A stretch of DNA of 8,597 nucleotides. It comes from F23-B02 sp963625655. GTDB taxonomy: Bacteria > Bacillota > Clostridia > Oscillospirales > Oscillospiraceae. Under the pieces are notes generated by a model. It did not search any database and was not told the DNA's origin. It was given only the letters and a program-made list of their open reading frames with translations. Made by a program: the position numbers and the translations under genes. Position 1 is the stretch's first letter, and every line of letters begins with the position of its first letter. This document shows, piece by piece, positions 6,779 to 8,597 of this stretch. The stretch lies in NCBI GenBank assembly GCA_963625655.1, contig CAVFTS010000042.1, positions 1 through 8,597 of the forward strand, in the 5' to 3' direction.

Positions 6779-8320
6779 ATGGACAATCAGCGTATTCTTA
6801 TACTTGACTTCGGCGGACAGTACAATCAGCTCATAGCGAGGCGTGTCAGGGAGTGCAGCGTTTACTGCGAGGTAAAGCCGCACGGCATGAGCATCGAGGA
6901 CATACGCAGCTTTGACCCGATAGGCATCATCTTCACAGGCGGACCGCAGAGCGTTTACGCCGAAGGTTCACCGCAGGTCGATCCCAAGGTGTTCGAGCTT
7001 GGAGTTCCCATCCTCGGCATCTGCTACGGCTGTCAGCTCATGGCGCACTACCTCGGCGGAGCCGTTACCGCAGCTCAGGACGACACCGCCCGTGAGTACG
7101 GCAAGACCCGGACCTTCTTCGACACGGAGTGCAGGCTCTTTGCCGGACTGCCGAGTTTAAGTGTGACGTGGATGAGCCACGGCGACTACATGGCGAAGGT
7201 GCCGGAGAGCTTTAAGCTCGTTGCGCACAGCGCCGCCTGTCCCACCGTCGGCATATGCGACGAGGAGCGCTCGTTCTACGGCGTGCAGTTCCATCCGGAG
7301 GTCAATCACACCGAGTACGGCTCAAAGATGCTGCGCAATTTCCTGTACGACATCTGCGGAGCGAAGGGCGACTGGACGATGGGCGACTATATGCGCTCCT
7401 CCGTCGAGAGCATACGCCGCAAGGTCGGCGACGGCAAGGTGCTGCTTGCTCTCTCCGGCGGCGTGGATTCATCCGTCGCAGCGGCGCTTCTGAGCGAGGC
7501 GGTAGGCGATCAGCTCACCTGCATTTTCGTGGACCACGGTCTCATGCGCAAGGACGAGGGCGACGAGGTCGAGGCGGCGTTTAAGGACCGCAATATAAAC
7601 TTCGTCCGTGTGAACGCCAAGGATCGCTTCCTCGGCAGACTCAAGGGTGTCACCGATCCCGAAACGAAGCGCAAGATCATCGGCGAGGAGTTTATCCGTG
7701 TGTTCGAGGACGAGGGCAGGAAGATCGGCTCCGTTGACTATCTCGTTCAGGGTACGATATACCCGGATGTCATCGAGTCCGGCACCAACGTCGCAGCTGT
7801 TATAAAGAGCCACCACAACGTCGGCGGACTGCCCGACTGCGTGGATTTCCGTGAGATAATCGAGCCGCTGCGCCTGCTGTTCAAGGACGAGGTGCGTGCG
7901 CTCGGACGTGAGCTGGGACTGCCGGAGTATCTGGTCATGCGCCAGCCCTTCCCCGGACCGGGGCTTGCGATAAGGATCATCGGCGAGGTCACCGAGGAGC
8001 GGCTCTCTATACTGCGTGAGGCGGACTTTATCTTCCGTGACGAGATCGCAAAGGCAAAGCTTGAGGGCACGATGAGTCAGTATTTTGCGGTGCTGACCGA
8101 TATGCGCTCCGTCGGAGTCATGGGTGACGGCAGAACATACGATTACACGCTTGCCCTGCGCAGCGTGACGACGAGCGACTTCATGACCGCCGACTGGACG
8201 AGGATACCCTACGACGTGCTGGACAAGGTGTCCGTGCGCATAGTGAACGAGGTCAAGGGCATAAACCGCATCGTCTACGACATAAGCTCCAAACCCCCCG
8301 CAACTATAGAGTGGGAATAA
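6779..8320 (+). CDS. guaA: GMP synthase (glutamine-hydrolysing)
   Basis: It converts XMP, ATP and glutamine to GMP in de novo purine synthesis. The 513 residues match the usual bacterial two-domain form. The N-terminal class I glutamine amidotransferase has ILDFGGQYNQLIARRVRE (7-24), nucleophile C82 in GICYG, and the H172/E174 dyad in GVQFHPEV. The ATP-pyrophosphatase domain has SGGVDSS (226-232) and FVDHGLMRKDE (250-260). The dimerisation/XMP-binding C-terminus has KSHHNVGGLP (343-352) and ends with the family's PPATIEWE. The ATG follows GAGGGGG (6765-6771) at 7-nt spacing; that site overlaps the nadE stop codon. It is last in the operon and is followed by a strong terminator. Nothing is missing. 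The 3' end of guaA is a known insertion site for genomic islands; the reading frame is intact here. Confidence 0.98.
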   Translation: MDNQRILILDFGGQYNQLIARRVRECSVYCEVKPHGMSIEDIRSFDPIGIIFTGGPQSVYAEGSPQVDPKVFELGVPILGICYGCQLMAHYLGGAVTAAQDDTAREYGKTRTFFDTECRLFAGLPSLSVTWMSHGDYMAKVPESFKLVAHSAACPTVGICDEERSFYGVQFHPEVNHTEYGSKMLRNFLYDICGAKGDWTMGDYMRSSVESIRRKVGDGKVLLALSGGVDSSVAAALLSEAVGDQLTCIFVDHGLMRKDEGDEVEAAFKDRNINFVRVNAKDRFLGRLKGVTDPETKRKIIGEEFIRVFEDEGRKIGSVDYLVQGTIYPDVIESGTNVAAVIKSHHNVGGLPDCVDFREIIEPLRLLFKDEVRALGRELGLPEYLVMRQPFPGPGLAIRIIGEVTEERLSILREADFIFRDEIAKAKLEGTMSQYFAVLTDMRSVGVMGDGRTYDYTLALRSVTTSDFMTADWTRIPYDVLDKVSVRIVNEVKGINRIVYDISSKPPATIEWE

Positions 8321-8327
8321 TACCCAA

Positions 8328-8343
8328 AAGGCTGAAAAGCCTT
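8328..8343 (+). other. Small GAAA-loop hairpin after guaA
   Basis: AAGGCT and AGCCTT pair in a 6-bp stem closed by a GAAA tetraloop, 7 nt after the guaA stop. No U-run follows, so it is unlikely to terminate by itself. It might stabilise the 3' end of the message, or it may be incidental. Confidence 0.35.
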
Positions 8344-8379
8344 GAAAATGCCGGACTTTTGCCTTACGGAATTGCCCCG

Positions 8380-8398
8380 TGACAACAAAATGACAACA
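8380..8398. repeat. 8-bp direct repeat TGACAACA with 11-bp period
   Basis: Two identical copies of TGACAACA (8380-8387 and 8391-8398) lie 11 bp apart, about one helical turn, in the intergenic region between guaA and its terminator. The spacing is that expected of two protein contacts on the same face of the helix. The function is unknown. Confidence 0.6.
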
Positions 8399-8417
8399 TT
8401 TTAGATTATCCAAGAAT

Positions 8418-8467
8418 AAAGAGCTATCTGATTTCTGTTAGAGAAGTCAGATAGCTCTTTTTGTTTT
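8418..8467 (+). terminator. Rho-independent terminator of the queH-guaA operon
   Basis: A 14-bp perfect stem (8418-8431 with 8447-8460) continues through one G-U pair and four more pairs to a 5-nt loop (8437-8441), about 19 pairs in all. A U-rich run follows (8456-8467, interrupted by one G). The complement also has a short T-run after the stem, so it may also end the convergent minus-strand gene that stops at 8476. Confidence 0.93.
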
Positions 8468-8475
8468 GCCTGAAT

Positions 8476-8597
8476 TTAATCGTTCTGCAGCCTGTCTTTG
8501 AATGCCTCCACCATTGCATCGCTGAGCTGCTGGGACGGAACTTTCACATAGCCGGAGGTTTCGTCATATTTCGGGTAGTTATAACGCCACTTGTCGT
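8476..8597 (-). CDS. C-terminal fragment of an unidentified protein
   Basis: Read on the minus strand, an open frame enters from the right edge and ends at TAA (8476-8478), giving 39 visible residues. The piece is polar, begins DKWRYNYPKYDE and ends AMVEAFKDRLQND. It is aromatic-rich at first, then has a probable amphipathic helix (SQQLSDAMVEAFKDRL). The codons resemble those of neighbouring genes and it converges on the guaA terminator, both expected for a real gene. I do not recognise the family. The start and most of the protein lie outside the window. Confidence 0.6.
   Translation of the reverse strand, partial: DKWRYNYPKYDETSGYVKVPSQQLSDAMVEAFKDRLQND

Noticed and set aside
6146..6883. 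A 245-codon minus-strand frame across the nadE/guaA junction.
   Set aside because: It is antisense to two clearly identified genes and is explained by the G+C-rich codon pattern of the sense strand.
8328..8343. The hairpin just after guaA as the operon terminator.
   Set aside because: The stem is only 6 bp and no U-run follows; the 19-pair hairpin at 8418-8460 with its U-rich tail is the far better terminator.

Overview
The window looks like the chromosome of a strictly anaerobic, fairly G+C-rich gut-type Firmicute, probably a clostridium of the Ruminococcus/Oscillospiraceae kind. The evidence is a full-length single-chain pyruvate:ferredoxin oxidoreductase, the QueH/QueT pair typical of Firmicutes, strong GGAGG ribosome-binding sites, A+T-rich intergenic DNA with textbook sigma-A promoters, and protein sequences of clostridial type. 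The genus assignment is inference. Almost all of the DNA is housekeeping sequence; I saw no CRISPR array, insertion sequence, rRNA or tRNA.

Layout: (1) nifJ, plus strand, 17-3673, fills the left 43% and ends at a symmetric terminator (3678-3724). (2) galE, minus strand, 3727-4743, converges on nifJ and shares that terminator. (3) A 128-bp divergent promoter region (4744-4871) carries an extended -10 promoter for galE and a perfect TTGACA-17-TATAAT promoter for the rightward genes. (4) A compact rightward operon follows, queH-queT-nadE-guaA (4872-8320): a 4-nt ATGA overlap, then gaps of 15 and 12 nt, closed by a strong terminator at 8418-8467. (5) The last about 120 bases hold the C-terminal 39 codons of an unidentified minus-strand gene that runs off the window.

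How the genes fit together: nifJ makes acetyl-CoA and reduced ferredoxin from pyruvate, the core of anaerobic energy metabolism. galE interconverts UDP-hexoses for galactose use and surface glycans. In the operon, QueT is a predicted importer of a queuosine precursor and QueH performs the last step of queuosine formation on tRNA. NadE and GuaA are related ATP-pyrophosphatase enzymes that adenylate a carboxyl or carbonyl group and replace it with nitrogen, making NAD+ and GMP.

Points most worth a second look are an abrupt change of synonymous codon choice inside nifJ near 1990-2060, a Cys-containing enlargement of the nifJ thiamine-diphosphate domain, Cys299 in GalE (a predictor of UDP-GlcNAc activity), a Cys in place of Ser in the NadE SGGxDS loop, and an 8-bp direct repeat with 11-bp period just after guaA. 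I found no convincing new multi-gene system.
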